In this document: piece by piece, positions 1-8,414 of the stretch
How the letters are laid out: every line of letters starts with the position of its first letter
How positions within the stretch are numbered: position 1 is the stretch's first letter
Assembly (NCBI GenBank): GCA_963697975.1
Contig: OY969111.1
Span: forward strand, 3,844,001 to 3,908,000
Direction of reading: 5' to 3'
Source of the DNA: QHXM01 sp963697975
Lineage (GTDB): Bacteria; Acidobacteriota; Blastocatellia; Pyrinomonadales; Pyrinomonadaceae
Length of the DNA stretch: 64,000 bases
The notes under the pieces: model-generated
Told to the model about the DNA's origin: nothing
Database searches by the model: none
The model's input: the letters and a program-made list of their open reading frames with translations, nothing else
Program-made: the position numbers and the translations under genes

Positions 1-1118
1 GACTCGGCGGCGGCCACGACGAGCGCGAGCAGACTTTGAATCAGTTGCTCGTCGAAATGGACGGCTTCGAGTCAAACGACGGCGTCATCCTGATAGCTTC
101 GACCAACAGGCCGGACGTTTTAGACCCGGCGCTGCTTCGACCCGGACGCTTTGATCGACGCGTCGTCGTTTCTCGCCCTGACGTTCGCGGGCGCGAAGGC
201 ATCCTGAAAGTTCATACCCGAAAGATTCCGCTTGGCGAGGATGTTGACATCAGTATTCTCGCGCGCGGTACGCCGGGGTTCACCGGCGCAGACCTTGCGA
301 ATCTCGTCAACGAGGCAGCCTTGAACGCTGCGCGCTACAACAAGAAACTCGTCGCCATGCCGGATTTCGAACTGGCTAAGGACAAGGTCTTGATGGGCGC
401 TGAGCGCAAATCAATGGTCATCTCAAACGACGAGAAGCGCATCACCGCGTATCATGAAGCCGGGCACACGCTCGTCGGCCTGAAAGTGCCGAACGCAGAC
501 CCCGTGCATAAAGTGACGATCATCCCGCGCGGCATGGCCCTGGGCGTGACGCAGCAACTGCCCGAAGGCGACCGCCATAATTACTCGAAAGAGTATCTGG
601 TGGGACAAATCGCCATCCTGATGGGCGGGCGCATCGCGGAGGAGATTTTCCTCGATAGCATCACGACCGGCGCATCAAACGACATCGAGCGGGCGACCGA
701 GTTGGCGCGCGCGATGGTTTGCGAGTACGGCATGTCGGAGTTGGGACCGCTCACGTTCGGCAAGAAGGAAGAGCAGATTTTCCTCGGACGTGAAATCGCG
801 CAGCATCGTGATTTCTCGGAAGATACGGCGATCAAGATTGACCAGGAGGTCAAGAAGATCATCTCCGAGCAATATCAGCGCGCCAAGGGAATCATCGAAG
901 AGAACCGCGACACGATGGTGCGTCTCTCCGAGACTCTGCTTGAGCGTGAATCGCTCGACGGTGTGCAGATTAGGCGCATCGTTGCCGGTCTGCCGCTTGA
1001 TGAAGATCAGCCGCCGGTAGCCGACGACGATGAAAAGCCGCAACTCAAAGAGCCTGCGGCTAAACCCTTGAAGCCGATCCTGCCGCCCATCACGGGCAGC
1101 AATCCGGCGACAGCGTAA
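1..1118 (+). CDS. ftsH: ATP-dependent zinc metalloprotease FtsH (5' end outside window)
   Basis: This is the C-terminal part of the membrane-anchored AAA+ protease that degrades membrane and short-lived cytosolic proteins. The frame is open from the window edge (first full codon at base 3), so the TTG at 36 is internal. Visible parts are the end of the AAA module with the arginine-finger region RPGRFDR, then the M41 peptidase with the zinc site HEAGH at about bases 453-470 and the later Asp ligand in SNDIERA. The Walker motifs lie upstream of the window. The C-terminal tail is Pro/Lys-rich and probably unstructured. The next gene, folP, is a common ftsH neighbour. Confidence 0.97.
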   Translation, partial: LGGGHDEREQTLNQLLVEMDGFESNDGVILIASTNRPDVLDPALLRPGRFDRRVVVSRPDVRGREGILKVHTRKIPLGEDVDISILARGTPGFTGADLANLVNEAALNAARYNKKLVAMPDFELAKDKVLMGAERKSMVISNDEKRITAYHEAGHTLVGLKVPNADPVHKVTIIPRGMALGVTQQLPEGDRHNYSKEYLVGQIAILMGGRIAEEIFLDSITTGASNDIERATELARAMVCEYGMSELGPLTFGKKEEQIFLGREIAQHRDFSEDTAIKIDQEVKKIISEQYQRAKGIIEENRDTMVRLSETLLERESLDGVQIRRIVAGLPLDEDQPPVADDDEKPQLKEPAAKPLKPILPPITGSNPATA

Positions 1119-1120
1119 GG

Positions 1121-1215
1121 CAAAAGTAAAAAGGTAAAAGGCAAAAGGGAAGACGAGCGAATATCTCATCTTCCCTTTTGCCTTTTTAGTTTGACCTTCT
1201 TTGGTTTACTTTTGA
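1121..1215. repeat. Purine-arm palindrome, heptamer AAAAGGN
   Basis: The left arm reiterates AAAAGGT/AAAAGGC/AAAAGGG. A 14-bp inner stem (GGCAAAAGGGAAGA with its complement) and an outer 10-bp match (CAAAAGTAAA/TTTACTTTTG) make a nested hairpin filling the ftsH-folP gap. It starts 2 bases after the ftsH stop. It could also act as a terminator. Confidence 0.8.
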
Positions 1216-1218
1216 GCT

Positions 1219-2088
1219 ATGAATCGTGAATGGAGAATTGCTCGGCGCACACTCCTCTATGGTGAGCGAACGCTGGTGATGGGCGTGCTCAATGTGACGC
1301 CTGATAGCTTCAGCGATGGCGGACGGTTCTCGTCTACCGAGCACGCTCTCTCACGCGCCGAAGAGATGATTGCGGAGGGCGCGGACATCATAGACATCGG
1401 CGGCGAATCCACGCGGCCCGGAGCGGAAACAGTTTCCGCCGAAGAAGAGATGCTGCGCGTTGTGCCCGTAATTGAGGAACTGTCGAAAAGCTCGGTTGTT
1501 CCCGTTTCCGTTGATACGACGAAAGCAATGGTGGCGCGTGCCGCGCTCTCAGCCGGGGCGGAAATTATCAACGACATCTCGGCCCTGCGTTTTGAGCCGT
1601 CGTTGGCGGACGTGGCGGCCCGCGCGCAGGCCGGACTCGTCCTGATGCACTCGCGCGGGACTTCCGGGACGATGCACGGTCTCACGCCTGTCGCGGACAT
1701 CATGGCGGAAGTTAAGGATAGCTTGCGACAGAGCATTGCGGAGGCCGAACGAAGAGGTGTCGCGCCTGAGTGCGTCGCCATTGACCCCGGCATCGGCTTC
1801 GGTAAGAGTCTTGAGCAAAACGTGGAATTGATTGCGAGATTAGACGAACTCGCGCAGGCGTTCGCGACGTTTCCCATTCTCGTCGGAACATCACGAAAAT
1901 CTTTCCTCGGACACCTGCTCGAAGGTGCGCCGGTCGAAGAGCGGCTTCATGGAACGATGGCGACCGTTGCGGCGGCGGTGCTTCGCGGCGCACACATTGT
2001 CCGCGTGCATGATGTCAAAGCTGCCGTCGAGACCGTGCGCGTTGTCGATGCGATCAAAAAAGCGTCGGTTCAGCATTCAATCTCCTGA
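1219..2088 (+). CDS. folP: Dihydropteroate synthase
   Basis: It condenses 6-hydroxymethyl-7,8-dihydropterin pyrophosphate with p-aminobenzoate in folate synthesis, in the cytosol. The 289-residue TIM-barrel protein has the family signatures NVTPDSFSDGG near residues 25-35, DIGGESTRPGA near 60-70 and DPGIGFGK near 190, the last two lining the pterin pocket. Length is normal for the family. It follows ftsH, separated by a palindrome that may uncouple their transcription. The ATG is the first possible start after that palindrome. Confidence 0.97.
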   Translation: MNREWRIARRTLLYGERTLVMGVLNVTPDSFSDGGRFSSTEHALSRAEEMIAEGADIIDIGGESTRPGAETVSAEEEMLRVVPVIEELSKSSVVPVSVDTTKAMVARAALSAGAEIINDISALRFEPSLADVAARAQAGLVLMHSRGTSGTMHGLTPVADIMAEVKDSLRQSIAEAERRGVAPECVAIDPGIGFGKSLEQNVELIARLDELAQAFATFPILVGTSRKSFLGHLLEGAPVEERLHGTMATVAAAVLRGAHIVRVHDVKAAVETVRVVDAIKKASVQHSIS

Positions 2089-2103
2089 CCTGATTCCCTG
2101 ATA

Positions 2104-2613
2104 ATGACAACTATTCTTGAGACAGAACGTCTCAGCTTGCGAACGTGGTCGCTCGATGATGCGGAAGAGGGCTTCAAGATTTGGAGCGACCCGGAAGTGA
2201 TGCGCTATGTCGGGACGGGACAACCTAATGCCACTGTCGAGGAGACGCGCGCGTGGCTGGGCCGGATGAGCGCGCATCATGAACGACATGGATTCGGTTT
2301 CTGGGCGGTGGTGGATAAAAAGACCAATCAGTTGATTGGTAGCTGCGGCATGGGCTATCAACGCGATGGTGGGCTACCCATTGAATTCGGTTATACTCTG
2401 GCGCGTTCACATTGGGGACGCGGGCTGGCGACGGAAGCAGCTTCGGCGTGCCTGCGCTACGCTTTCGAACACTTGCGCCTGCCGGAACTCTCGGCCAGCG
2501 TTGATTCGCGCAACATCGCGTCGCAGCGTGTGCTGGAAAAGATAGGCTTCACTTATCAGCGAGAGGAACAACTCGCCGACGGAATTGATTTTTGGTATGT
2601 GGCGCGAGGGTAG
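2104..2613 (+). CDS. GNAT N-acetyltransferase, RimJ/RimL type
   Basis: A 169-residue acetyltransferase that would transfer acetyl from acetyl-CoA to an amine; the substrate cannot be read from sequence. It opens with the ETERLSLRTW start typical of the RimJ/RimL branch. The acetyl-CoA loop lies in RSHWGRGLATEA (about residues 105-117) and the C-terminal ASQRVLEKIGF motif follows. It begins 15 bases after folP and probably shares its transcript. An N-terminal ribosomal-protein acetyltransferase or a drug/metabolite acetyltransferase are both possible. Confidence 0.9.
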   Translation: MTTILETERLSLRTWSLDDAEEGFKIWSDPEVMRYVGTGQPNATVEETRAWLGRMSAHHERHGFGFWAVVDKKTNQLIGSCGMGYQRDGGLPIEFGYTLARSHWGRGLATEAASACLRYAFEHLRLPELSASVDSRNIASQRVLEKIGFTYQREEQLADGIDFWYVARG

Positions 2614-2668
2614 CGGGAGAGCCTGACGCAGGCTTAGAGCAAAAATGGTGTTGGAGTAGAATCAGCAA

Positions 2669-3232
2669 ATGAACTTGAGACAAAAAAACTGGCGCAGTCT
2701 TGCGCTCTCTATGATGCTCTTCTTCGTTTCAGGCTTTACAGAGTGCTACAAGCCTGTGACGAAGAATCAACTGCCGACGCGCATTCGCACCGTCGCCGTC
2801 CCGGCCTTTCAGAATCAGGCGCTGCGCTACAAGATAGAGCATCGTTTCACGGAAGCCGTCATCAACGAGATCGTCCGGCGTGGGCGCGGTCTTCGCGTGC
2901 AGGGTGATCGTGAAGGCGCAGACGCGGTGATTGACGGAGTGATTAAGAGCTTCAGCTTCACGGGCGTCCTGCTTCAACCGGACGACCCTAACCGCCGGGC
3001 GCGCATCTTTGAAGTCACCATCACAGCCGCCGTCACCGTCCGCGATCAGGTGGAGAATCGCGTCCTCTACGACAACCAGAATCACGTCTTTCGCGGCGAG
3101 TTTGAATTCACCAGCGACCCGCGCACGTTCTTCAACGAAGAAGACCCGGCTGTGCAGCGCATGGCGCGCAGCTTCGCCGAATCGGTCGTCTCAACGCTCG
3201 TCAACGGCTTCGGAGTCAACGACGAGAAATGA
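2669..3232 (+). CDS. lptE: LptE-like LPS-assembly lipoprotein
   Basis: A 187-residue exported protein of the LptE type, which plugs the LptD barrel during lipopolysaccharide insertion in the outer membrane. The N-terminus has a hydrophobic signal segment ending at Cys26 (GFTEC), a poor but possible lipobox. The region IRTVAVPAFQNQALRYKIE, then FTEAVINEIVRRG and a DAVIDGVIKSF strand, follow the usual LptE pattern. Its stop overlaps the holA start by four bases; lptE-holA adjacency is widespread in Gram-negative genomes and supports the call. Confidence 0.85.
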   Translation: MNLRQKNWRSLALSMMLFFVSGFTECYKPVTKNQLPTRIRTVAVPAFQNQALRYKIEHRFTEAVINEIVRRGRGLRVQGDREGADAVIDGVIKSFSFTGVLLQPDDPNRRARIFEVTITAAVTVRDQVENRVLYDNQNHVFRGEFEFTSDPRTFFNEEDPAVQRMARSFAESVVSTLVNGFGVNDEK

Positions 3233-4227
3233 GTCTCCTGACCCGCTCAGATTTGCATCGCGCGCTCAAGCAAGGAGAAACAAAGCCCCTCTACCTGCTG
3301 TTCGGCGCGGAATCTTACCTGCGCGACCTTGCCTCCCGCGCCATCACAGACCTTAGCCTCAAGGGCGCAAGCTTACGCGAGTTCAACGAGGCGAGCTACA
3401 GTCTCTTGAACACGGACGTGCAGCAGGCGATTGCCACCGCCGAGCAACTTCCGATGATGTCACCACGCCGCGTCGTCGAGATTAGAGATTTCGGTAAGCT
3501 GCGCGAGGCGGACGAGGAAGCCCTGATGCGCTACATCGCGCGCCCGGTCGAATCGTCAATCGTTATTTTCGTCGCCGACGATCTTGATAAAAGGCGCAAG
3601 CTGAGCAAGATGTTGATGGAAGCTTGCGTGGCGGTTGAGTTCGCGCCGCTTTCGGATACGGAGCTTGCGGAGTGGGCGAAAAAGCGGCTGAAAGATTTGA
3701 AGGTGCAGACGGACGAAAGGACTCTGCATCAGATCGTGGCGCTCGTCGGAAGTGACGTTCGCACGCTCTCGAATGAAATTGAAAAGTTGGCCACCGCCGC
3801 GCTTCAGTCAGGTCTGATTAATATGGAGATGGTTGACACGCTCGTCGGGCGCTCGCGCGAGTTGTCTAATTTCGAGTTGGCGGATTATCTGATTGCGCGC
3901 AATCGCAAGCGCGCGTTGCAGACTTTGCAGCGGTTGCTGGACGATGGGGCAGAGCCTGTGATGCTGATTGGCTTGATTGGCAGCAACTATCGAAGGCTGG
4001 CGCTCGCCAAGGAGTTGATGGCTAAGGGAGCGGCGAACCAGGATGTCTATCGTCAGGTCGGAATCTTCGGCAGGCGCGAGGAGTTTCTGGCCACCGCGCG
4101 GCGCAGCGACGCTCAAAGCCTGGCTCGCAGCATCCAGCGCATCGCCGCCGCCGATTTAGCCATCAAGACCTCACAGGCCACCCCGCGCCTGCAACTCGAA
4201 CTTCTCATCTGCGAACTCGCCGCCTGA
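3229..4227 (+). CDS. holA: DNA polymerase III subunit delta
   Basis: The clamp-loader delta subunit, which opens the beta clamp. The 332-residue protein has the family start (LYLLFGAESYLRDLA, about residues 22-36) that replaces a functional P-loop, an AAA-like middle region and the helical C-terminal collar (PVMLIGLIGSNYRRL, about 244-258). The ATG overlaps the lptE stop as ATGA, implying translational coupling. Length is normal. Confidence 0.95.
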   Translation: MSLLTRSDLHRALKQGETKPLYLLFGAESYLRDLASRAITDLSLKGASLREFNEASYSLLNTDVQQAIATAEQLPMMSPRRVVEIRDFGKLREADEEALMRYIARPVESSIVIFVADDLDKRRKLSKMLMEACVAVEFAPLSDTELAEWAKKRLKDLKVQTDERTLHQIVALVGSDVRTLSNEIEKLATAALQSGLINMEMVDTLVGRSRELSNFELADYLIARNRKRALQTLQRLLDDGAEPVMLIGLIGSNYRRLALAKELMAKGAANQDVYRQVGIFGRREEFLATARRSDAQSLARSIQRIAAADLAIKTSQATPRLQLELLICELAA

Positions 4228-4452
4228 GACACATTCACCCTTCAGATTTTTAGCTCCGTTAGGAGCGATTGAAAATAGCCCCGCGATAATGATCTTTGAG
4301 AAACCGATTCGATAACTACGTTTTATCCCTGAAAGGGTCAAAGAAAGCGAACTGATTAACCACTTAATTTGTCACAGACCATTATCTCCAGAGTATTTTC
4401 AACTGTCTCTCCGTAATACCTAAACTTGCACCTCAAAGGAGCGGCCTTCTCC
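4228..4452. other. Intergenic spacer with small palindromes
   Basis: There is no gene here. It lies between two convergent genes and contains two short inverted repeats, CTCCGTTAGGAG near 4255-4266 and CCCTGAAAGGG near 4327-4337. The first resembles the core of dispersed repeats seen in other environmental genomes, but that link is only a resemblance. No poly-T terminator is evident. Confidence 0.4.
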
Positions 4453-4920
4453 TTAAAAGTCTAACGGTTTTAAGTCCGGCTCTACCCACGCCTTTTTAGC
4501 TTCCTTTGATAAAAGATGCTCCCTGCTGAAATAATCATAGATCAGGTTTGAGTTGCCGAAAGATTCAATCATCTCATTGCAGATGTCTTCGATTGGGCGC
4601 GTGGTGTCAGTTCGCTCAAGAAAGCTGTTGACAATCTCTATCCAGAAGATAGTTATCGTCTCATTGTATGCCTGACGGTCATCTGCATATTTATCCAGAA
4701 AACGATAGAGCGCTTCACGCGTGCGCGTCGTGGCTTCCTCGACGGTCAGGCGCGAGCAGTGAAGATACGAGAGGGCGACCGTCAGATGCTCCGCGTGCTT
4801 AAACTCCGAATCGGGCAGGGTGCAATTCTCAAAGCCCTTCACTATCGCCTCGATTTCCGCCTCACTCTTGTAGTAGTTCTTTGGGCTAACCACAGTGGAA
4901 ACTCCTTTCGTCTTCTCCAA
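4453..4920 (-). CDS. Conserved hypothetical protein
   Basis: A 155-residue soluble, acidic, mostly helical protein without a signal peptide. It has the segment DSEFKHAEHLTVALSYL near residues 37-53, followed by a long helical region; short proteins with an F-x-H-x-x-H-L pattern occur in many bacteria, but I know no function. The two histidines could bind metal. It is downstream of rpsT on the same strand with a terminator between, so it probably has its own promoter. The start is the first ATG. Confidence 0.75.
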   Translation of the reverse strand: MEKTKGVSTVVSPKNYYKSEAEIEAIVKGFENCTLPDSEFKHAEHLTVALSYLHCSRLTVEEATTRTREALYRFLDKYADDRQAYNETITIFWIEIVNSFLERTDTTRPIEDICNEMIESFGNSNLIYDYFSREHLLSKEAKKAWVEPDLKPLDF

Positions 4921-4923
4921 GAT

Positions 4924-4966
4924 AAAAAGCGAGGCAGACCGGAATGACCCGGCCTGCCTCGCCTTT
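4924..4966 (-). terminator. Rho-independent terminator of rpsT
   Basis: The stem GCGAGGCAG/CTGCCTCGC is extended by CCGG/CCGG after one A-C mismatch, with a 6-base loop. Read on the minus strand it ends in a T run. It lies just past the rpsT stop. Confidence 0.85.
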
Positions 4967-4989
4967 CAAAAATTCGTTGCAGTCTTGCC

Positions 4990-5259
4990 TTACTTCGTGC
5001 CAGCTTGATTGACGCGCGTGGTCAGTCTTGATTTATAGCGCGCGGCGGCATTGCGGTGAAGTATACCCTTTTGCACGGCCTTATCAATCGTGGAAATGGT
5101 TGCGGGCAGCAACTCCTGAACATTTGCGGCCTCACCTGCGGTCAAAGCCGAGCGCAGTTTCCTGATGGAAGTACGCAGGCGGCCACGATTGCTGCGGTTA
5201 ACGTCGCGGCGCTTTTCGTTCTGGCGCATGCGCTTTTCTGCTGATTTATGATTTGGCAT
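4990..5259 (-). CDS. rpsT: 30S ribosomal protein S20
   Basis: The small primary 16S rRNA-binding protein. The 89-residue, Lys/Arg-rich protein starts MPNHKSAEKRMRQNEKRR and keeps the S20 pattern of long basic helices ending in AARYKSRLTTRVN. Length is normal. It is flanked by a strong sigma-70-like promoter upstream and a terminator downstream, so it is a single-gene unit. It is transcribed divergently from phoH. Confidence 0.98.
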   Translation of the reverse strand: MPNHKSAEKRMRQNEKRRDVNRSNRGRLRTSIRKLRSALTAGEAANVQELLPATISTIDKAVQKGILHRNAAARYKSRLTTRVNQAGTK

Positions 5260-5354
5260 TGCTCTTAATCTCCGTCCCTGTTACCTATTCTTTAATGATT
5301 GCCTTCCAGATAGTCTTGATAGCCCGAATTGCTGTTATCAAGCGCAAAGGGCAA

Positions 5355-5383
5355 AGTATAGGTACGGAGAAGTGCTGTGTCAA
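5355..5383 (-). promoter_or_regulatory. Sigma-70-type promoter of rpsT
   Basis: On the minus strand, TTGACA (5383-5378), exactly 17 bases, then TATACT (5360-5355). It lies about 95 bases before the rpsT start codon. This is one of the best consensus matches in the window. Confidence 0.75.
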
Positions 5384-5430
5384 GGCGCGCCGTGCTGCCG
5401 GAAATTACACGTTTTCTGTCTGAAAGCGCA

Positions 5431-5460
5431 TTGACACCTGCGCGCGGCATGTAGTAGCGT
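5431..5460 (+). promoter_or_regulatory. Possible promoter of the phoH operon
   Basis: TTGACA at 5431-5436 is a perfect -35 box; 18 bases later comes the weak -10 TAGCGT (5455-5460). It lies about 90 bases before phoH. Confidence 0.4.
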
Positions 5461-5548
5461 CCGCTTTAGGTCATATGCAAGGGAAATTTGCTCACCCTCA
5501 TCGGCACGCCATCGCGCCACAAGACTACTACCACCAGCAAGGAGATTT

Positions 5549-7813
5549 TTGCCTCTTTTGAAGAAGATAGAACTTCCGCCCAGAGGTCTGGAAACGCTTT
5601 TCGGCGTCCACGACCAGAACATCAAATATCTCGAATCGCTCCTGGATGTGCGAATCAACGCGCGCGGGCAAGACCTGACAGTTGACGGCGACCCGAAAGA
5701 CGTGGCAACGGTCGAGCGCATCCTCGAAGATTTCGCAGAGCTTTTCACCGAAGGCAAGACCTTCACCGACAGGGAACTGCGCGAAGCCTTCTCTCAGATC
5801 GCCGAAGACCGCGCCTATTCCCTGCGAGACTACTTCACGAAAGCGCGCTTCAACCCGGCTGGCAAAAAGCAGGTCGCGCCCAAATCTGCCACGCAGCGCC
5901 GCTACATCGAAGCAATTCAGAATAAAGATGTCGTCTTCGGCATAGGAGTCGCGGGGACCGGAAAGTGCATCGCCAGCGATTCGCTTGTCCTGACTGATAG
6001 AGGGATGATTGAGATTGGCGCGCTCGGTGAAGCCTTAGAGGCTGATGAGTATGCGCCAATTGAGTTGATAATTCATGGCGCAAATGGTGCGGAAGCTGCT
6101 TCGCACGTTTACAGCGGCGGCGAATCCGACACGCTGCAAATAACTACGCGCCTCGGATATTCTATAGAAACGACTCCCGAGCATCCTTTGCTGACTCTCA
6201 ACACAGGGGGAGCGCTCGAATGGAAACGCGCTGATGAGTTGCGCAATGGTGATGTCGTTGCGCTCCAACGCGGTCAGCGCTTGTTCGGTAAAGAAGTTTC
6301 GGTTTCCTTTAAGTATCTTCCGAACAGCCCGCATGACCATTCATCAAAGGCAGTCGCATTAGAGCGAATTGATGAAAAGCTCGCTTACATGATGGGGGTG
6401 CTGACGGGCGATGGCTGTCTGACATTCCGTAATCGAATTATTCTCTCTTCGGCGGATGAAACAATTATCGCGGCCTTTTATGAATTGGCATTACGATTCG
6501 GTCTGCATGTTTTCCGTAACGGTGGAGACCGTCCATACGATTACATCATCGCCAGTTCGCAGCTTTACCAATTACTAGCCGGTCTGGGCCTGTCAACCGG
6601 CAAAGCCTCTACAAAATGTATCGCGCATTCGATTTTATCCGCGCCGGAGGAGATCGTCGCGGCATTCATGCGCGGGCTGTTCGATGCGGACGGAACGATT
6701 GAGAAGCGCGACGGCAATGTGTCGCTCTCATCTGTTTCAGAGAAATTGATTCGCCAAGCCCAACTTGTTCTGCTTAATTCCGGTATCGTCGCCGCGAAAG
6801 CTATCAAGCGAGGGCGTTATCAGGGTAAGCAGCATATCTCGCATCTGCTGACCATAGCTGGCGCGGAAGCCGAACGATTCCATGAGGTGATCGGCTTCGC
6901 GCTGGAGCGCAAGCGGTGCAGGAGACAAGTAAAACGCTCTAATCCAAACATTGATGTCGTGCCTTATCTTGGGGCGCGCTTGAAGGCAGCGATGCACGGC
7001 ACAGTTTTCACGCGCGCTGAGCATCACCTCTTCGCCGATTATCGTCGGGAAGATCGGCGGCCAAGCTACGCCAAGCTTGGGCAATTGGTTGAGGTTCTCG
7101 AAGCCCACAGCGTACAGCATGAGAAGCTTGATCATTTCCATTCTCTTCTAAGAGATCGTTTGCTGTTCCTTGAAATCTCGTCCATCAAGCCTTCTCACGC
7201 GAAAGTCTATGACCTGACAGTTCCGGGCACACATTCATTTGTCGCCAACGGCTTTGTCAATCACAACACATATCTGGCTGTTGCAATGGCCGTGCAGGCG
7301 CTGATGCAGAAGCAGGTTGATCGCATCGTGCTGGCGCGCCCGGCGGTTGAAGCTGGCGAGAAGCTGGGCTTCCTGCCCGGCGATTTGCAGGACAAGGTTG
7401 ATCCCTACTTAAGACCGCTCTACGACGCGCTCTTCGATTTGATTGACTACGAGCGCGTGACGAAGCTCCTGGAGAAGCGCGTGATTGAAGTCGCGCCGCT
7501 GGCATTCATGCGCGGAAGAACGCTTGCCAATGCTTTCATCATCCTCGACGAAGCACAGAACACGACCAGCGAGCAGATGAAAATGTTTCTGACTCGCATC
7601 GGCTTCGGCTCAAAGGCCGTGATTACAGGAGACGTGACGCAGATTGATTTACCCACCGGCAAACGCAGCGGCTTGATCGAGGCCGAGCGCGTGCTCTCGG
7701 GGGTCGAAGACATCGAGTTCGTCTACTTCACCGAAAAGGATGTCGTGCGTCACCGCCTCGTGCAGATGATTATTAAGGCTTACGAGAAGCACACGAGCAA
7801 GAACGCAATCTAA
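5549..7813 (+). CDS. phoH: PhoH-family ATPase carrying an in-frame intein
   Basis: A PhoH/PhoL-type P-loop ATPase linked to RNA metabolism and usually next to ybeY, as here. The reading frame is 754 residues, but 434 of them (140-573) form an intein. The mature protein would be 320 residues, the normal size. N-extein: a KH-like N-terminal region, then GIGVAGTGK. C-extein: TYLAVAMAVQALM, with LARPAVEAGEKLGFLPG and the Walker B region FIILDEAQN. Splicing rebuilds the Walker A motif GVAGTGKT. The start is a TTG only 4 bases after AAGGAG; another TTG at 5558 is possible. Confidence 0.95.
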   Translation: MPLLKKIELPPRGLETLFGVHDQNIKYLESLLDVRINARGQDLTVDGDPKDVATVERILEDFAELFTEGKTFTDRELREAFSQIAEDRAYSLRDYFTKARFNPAGKKQVAPKSATQRRYIEAIQNKDVVFGIGVAGTGKCIASDSLVLTDRGMIEIGALGEALEADEYAPIELIIHGANGAEAASHVYSGGESDTLQITTRLGYSIETTPEHPLLTLNTGGALEWKRADELRNGDVVALQRGQRLFGKEVSVSFKYLPNSPHDHSSKAVALERIDEKLAYMMGVLTGDGCLTFRNRIILSSADETIIAAFYELALRFGLHVFRNGGDRPYDYIIASSQLYQLLAGLGLSTGKASTKCIAHSILSAPEEIVAAFMRGLFDADGTIEKRDGNVSLSSVSEKLIRQAQLVLLNSGIVAAKAIKRGRYQGKQHISHLLTIAGAEAERFHEVIGFALERKRCRRQVKRSNPNIDVVPYLGARLKAAMHGTVFTRAEHHLFADYRREDRRPSYAKLGQLVEVLEAHSVQHEKLDHFHSLLRDRLLFLEISSIKPSHAKVYDLTVPGTHSFVANGFVNHNTYLAVAMAVQALMQKQVDRIVLARPAVEAGEKLGFLPGDLQDKVDPYLRPLYDALFDLIDYERVTKLLEKRVIEVAPLAFMRGRTLANAFIILDEAQNTTSEQMKMFLTRIGFGSKAVITGDVTQIDLPTGKRSGLIEAERVLSGVEDIEFVYFTEKDVVRHRLVQMIIKAYEKHTSKNAI
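5966..7267 (+). mobile_element. Intein with LAGLIDADG homing endonuclease in PhoH Walker A
   Basis: A 434-residue protein-splicing element. It begins with Cys1 (CIASDSLVLTDRG, block A), has TPEH with His73 (block B) and ends ...VYDLTVPGTHSFVANGFVNHN with the penultimate His and terminal Asn (blocks F/G). The first C-extein residue is Thr. Between them is a two-motif DOD endonuclease: LAYMMGVLTGDG (about 139-150) and MRGLFDADGTI (about 235-245), both keeping the catalytic acidic residue. All splice-junction residues are present and the frame is intact, so it is probably active. Its base composition appears somewhat less G+C-rich than the flanking exteins. Confidence 0.95.
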
Positions 7814-7874
7814 GTAATAGGTGATGGGTGATAGGTGATAAGAAATCTTCCTCCTATCACCCATTACCTATCAC
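7814..7874. repeat. GTGATRR heptamer palindrome, copy 1
   Basis: The left arm GTAATAG-GTGATGG-GTGATAG faces CTATCAC-type heptamers on the right, with a short AAGAAAT-containing loop. It starts directly after the phoH stop codon and ends 15 bases before ybeY. Confidence 0.9.
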
Positions 7875-7889
7875 ACATCGCCTCTTACC

Positions 7890-8315
7890 ATGATCGAAGT
7901 CGTCAACCGCCAGCGCAAAGTGCCGCTTGATTGCGAACGCTGGGAGGCGTTTGCGGAAAAGGTGCTGAAAGTTGCGCCTGCTGACGGGGCGGGCGTGACC
8001 GTTGCTTTTGTTTCAGATCGTGCGATGCGGGAGCTTAATTGGCGGTGGCGGGGGAAGCGGGGGACGACGGATGTGTTGTCGTTTCCGGCGGCGCAGGATG
8101 AGTTTGAGAAGGCGGAAGGCTGGACGCTGGGCGATGTGGTGATTTCGGTTGAGCAGGCCACAAGGCAGGCGGCGGAGCATGACCTTGAGTTTGAAACGGA
8201 AGTGGCGCAGCTTATCTTGCATGGCGTGCTGCACCTGTGCGGTTTTGACCACGAGACGGACAAAGGCGAAATGAACCGTCTGGAACTCCGCCTTCGCCGC
8301 CGACTTGGAATATAA
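7890..8315 (+). CDS. ybeY: Endoribonuclease YbeY
   Basis: The single-strand-specific metallo-RNase for 16S rRNA 3'-end maturation and ribosome quality control. The 141-residue protein has the zinc site HGVLHLCGFDH (about residues 111-121, three His) and the family segment RELNWRWRGKRGTTDVLSFP (about 49-68). It is in the classic phoH-ybeY-corC order. No good ribosome-binding site is visible, because a palindrome fills the gap; coupling to phoH is doubtful. Confidence 0.97.
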   Translation: MIEVVNRQRKVPLDCERWEAFAEKVLKVAPADGAGVTVAFVSDRAMRELNWRWRGKRGTTDVLSFPAAQDEFEKAEGWTLGDVVISVEQATRQAAEHDLEFETEVAQLILHGVLHLCGFDHETDKGEMNRLELRLRRRLGI

Positions 8316-8324
8316 TACTCGACG

Positions 8325-8408
8325 GTCTGGAGTCTGGGGTCTAGAGAGTCTGGAGTCAAAGACTTTTTGTTTTGACTCTCTGGACTCCAGACTTTAGACT
8401 CCAGACTC
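8325..8408. repeat. GTCTGGR heptamer palindrome
   Basis: The left arm reads GTCTGGA-GTCTGGG-GTCTAGA then GTCTGGA; the right arm carries the complementary TCCAGAC units. The loop is AAAGACTTTTTGTTT-like. It sits between ybeY and corC and ends 6 bases before the corC ATG, leaving no room for a normal Shine-Dalgarno outside the stem. Confidence 0.85.
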
Positions 8409-8414
8409 TTATAT

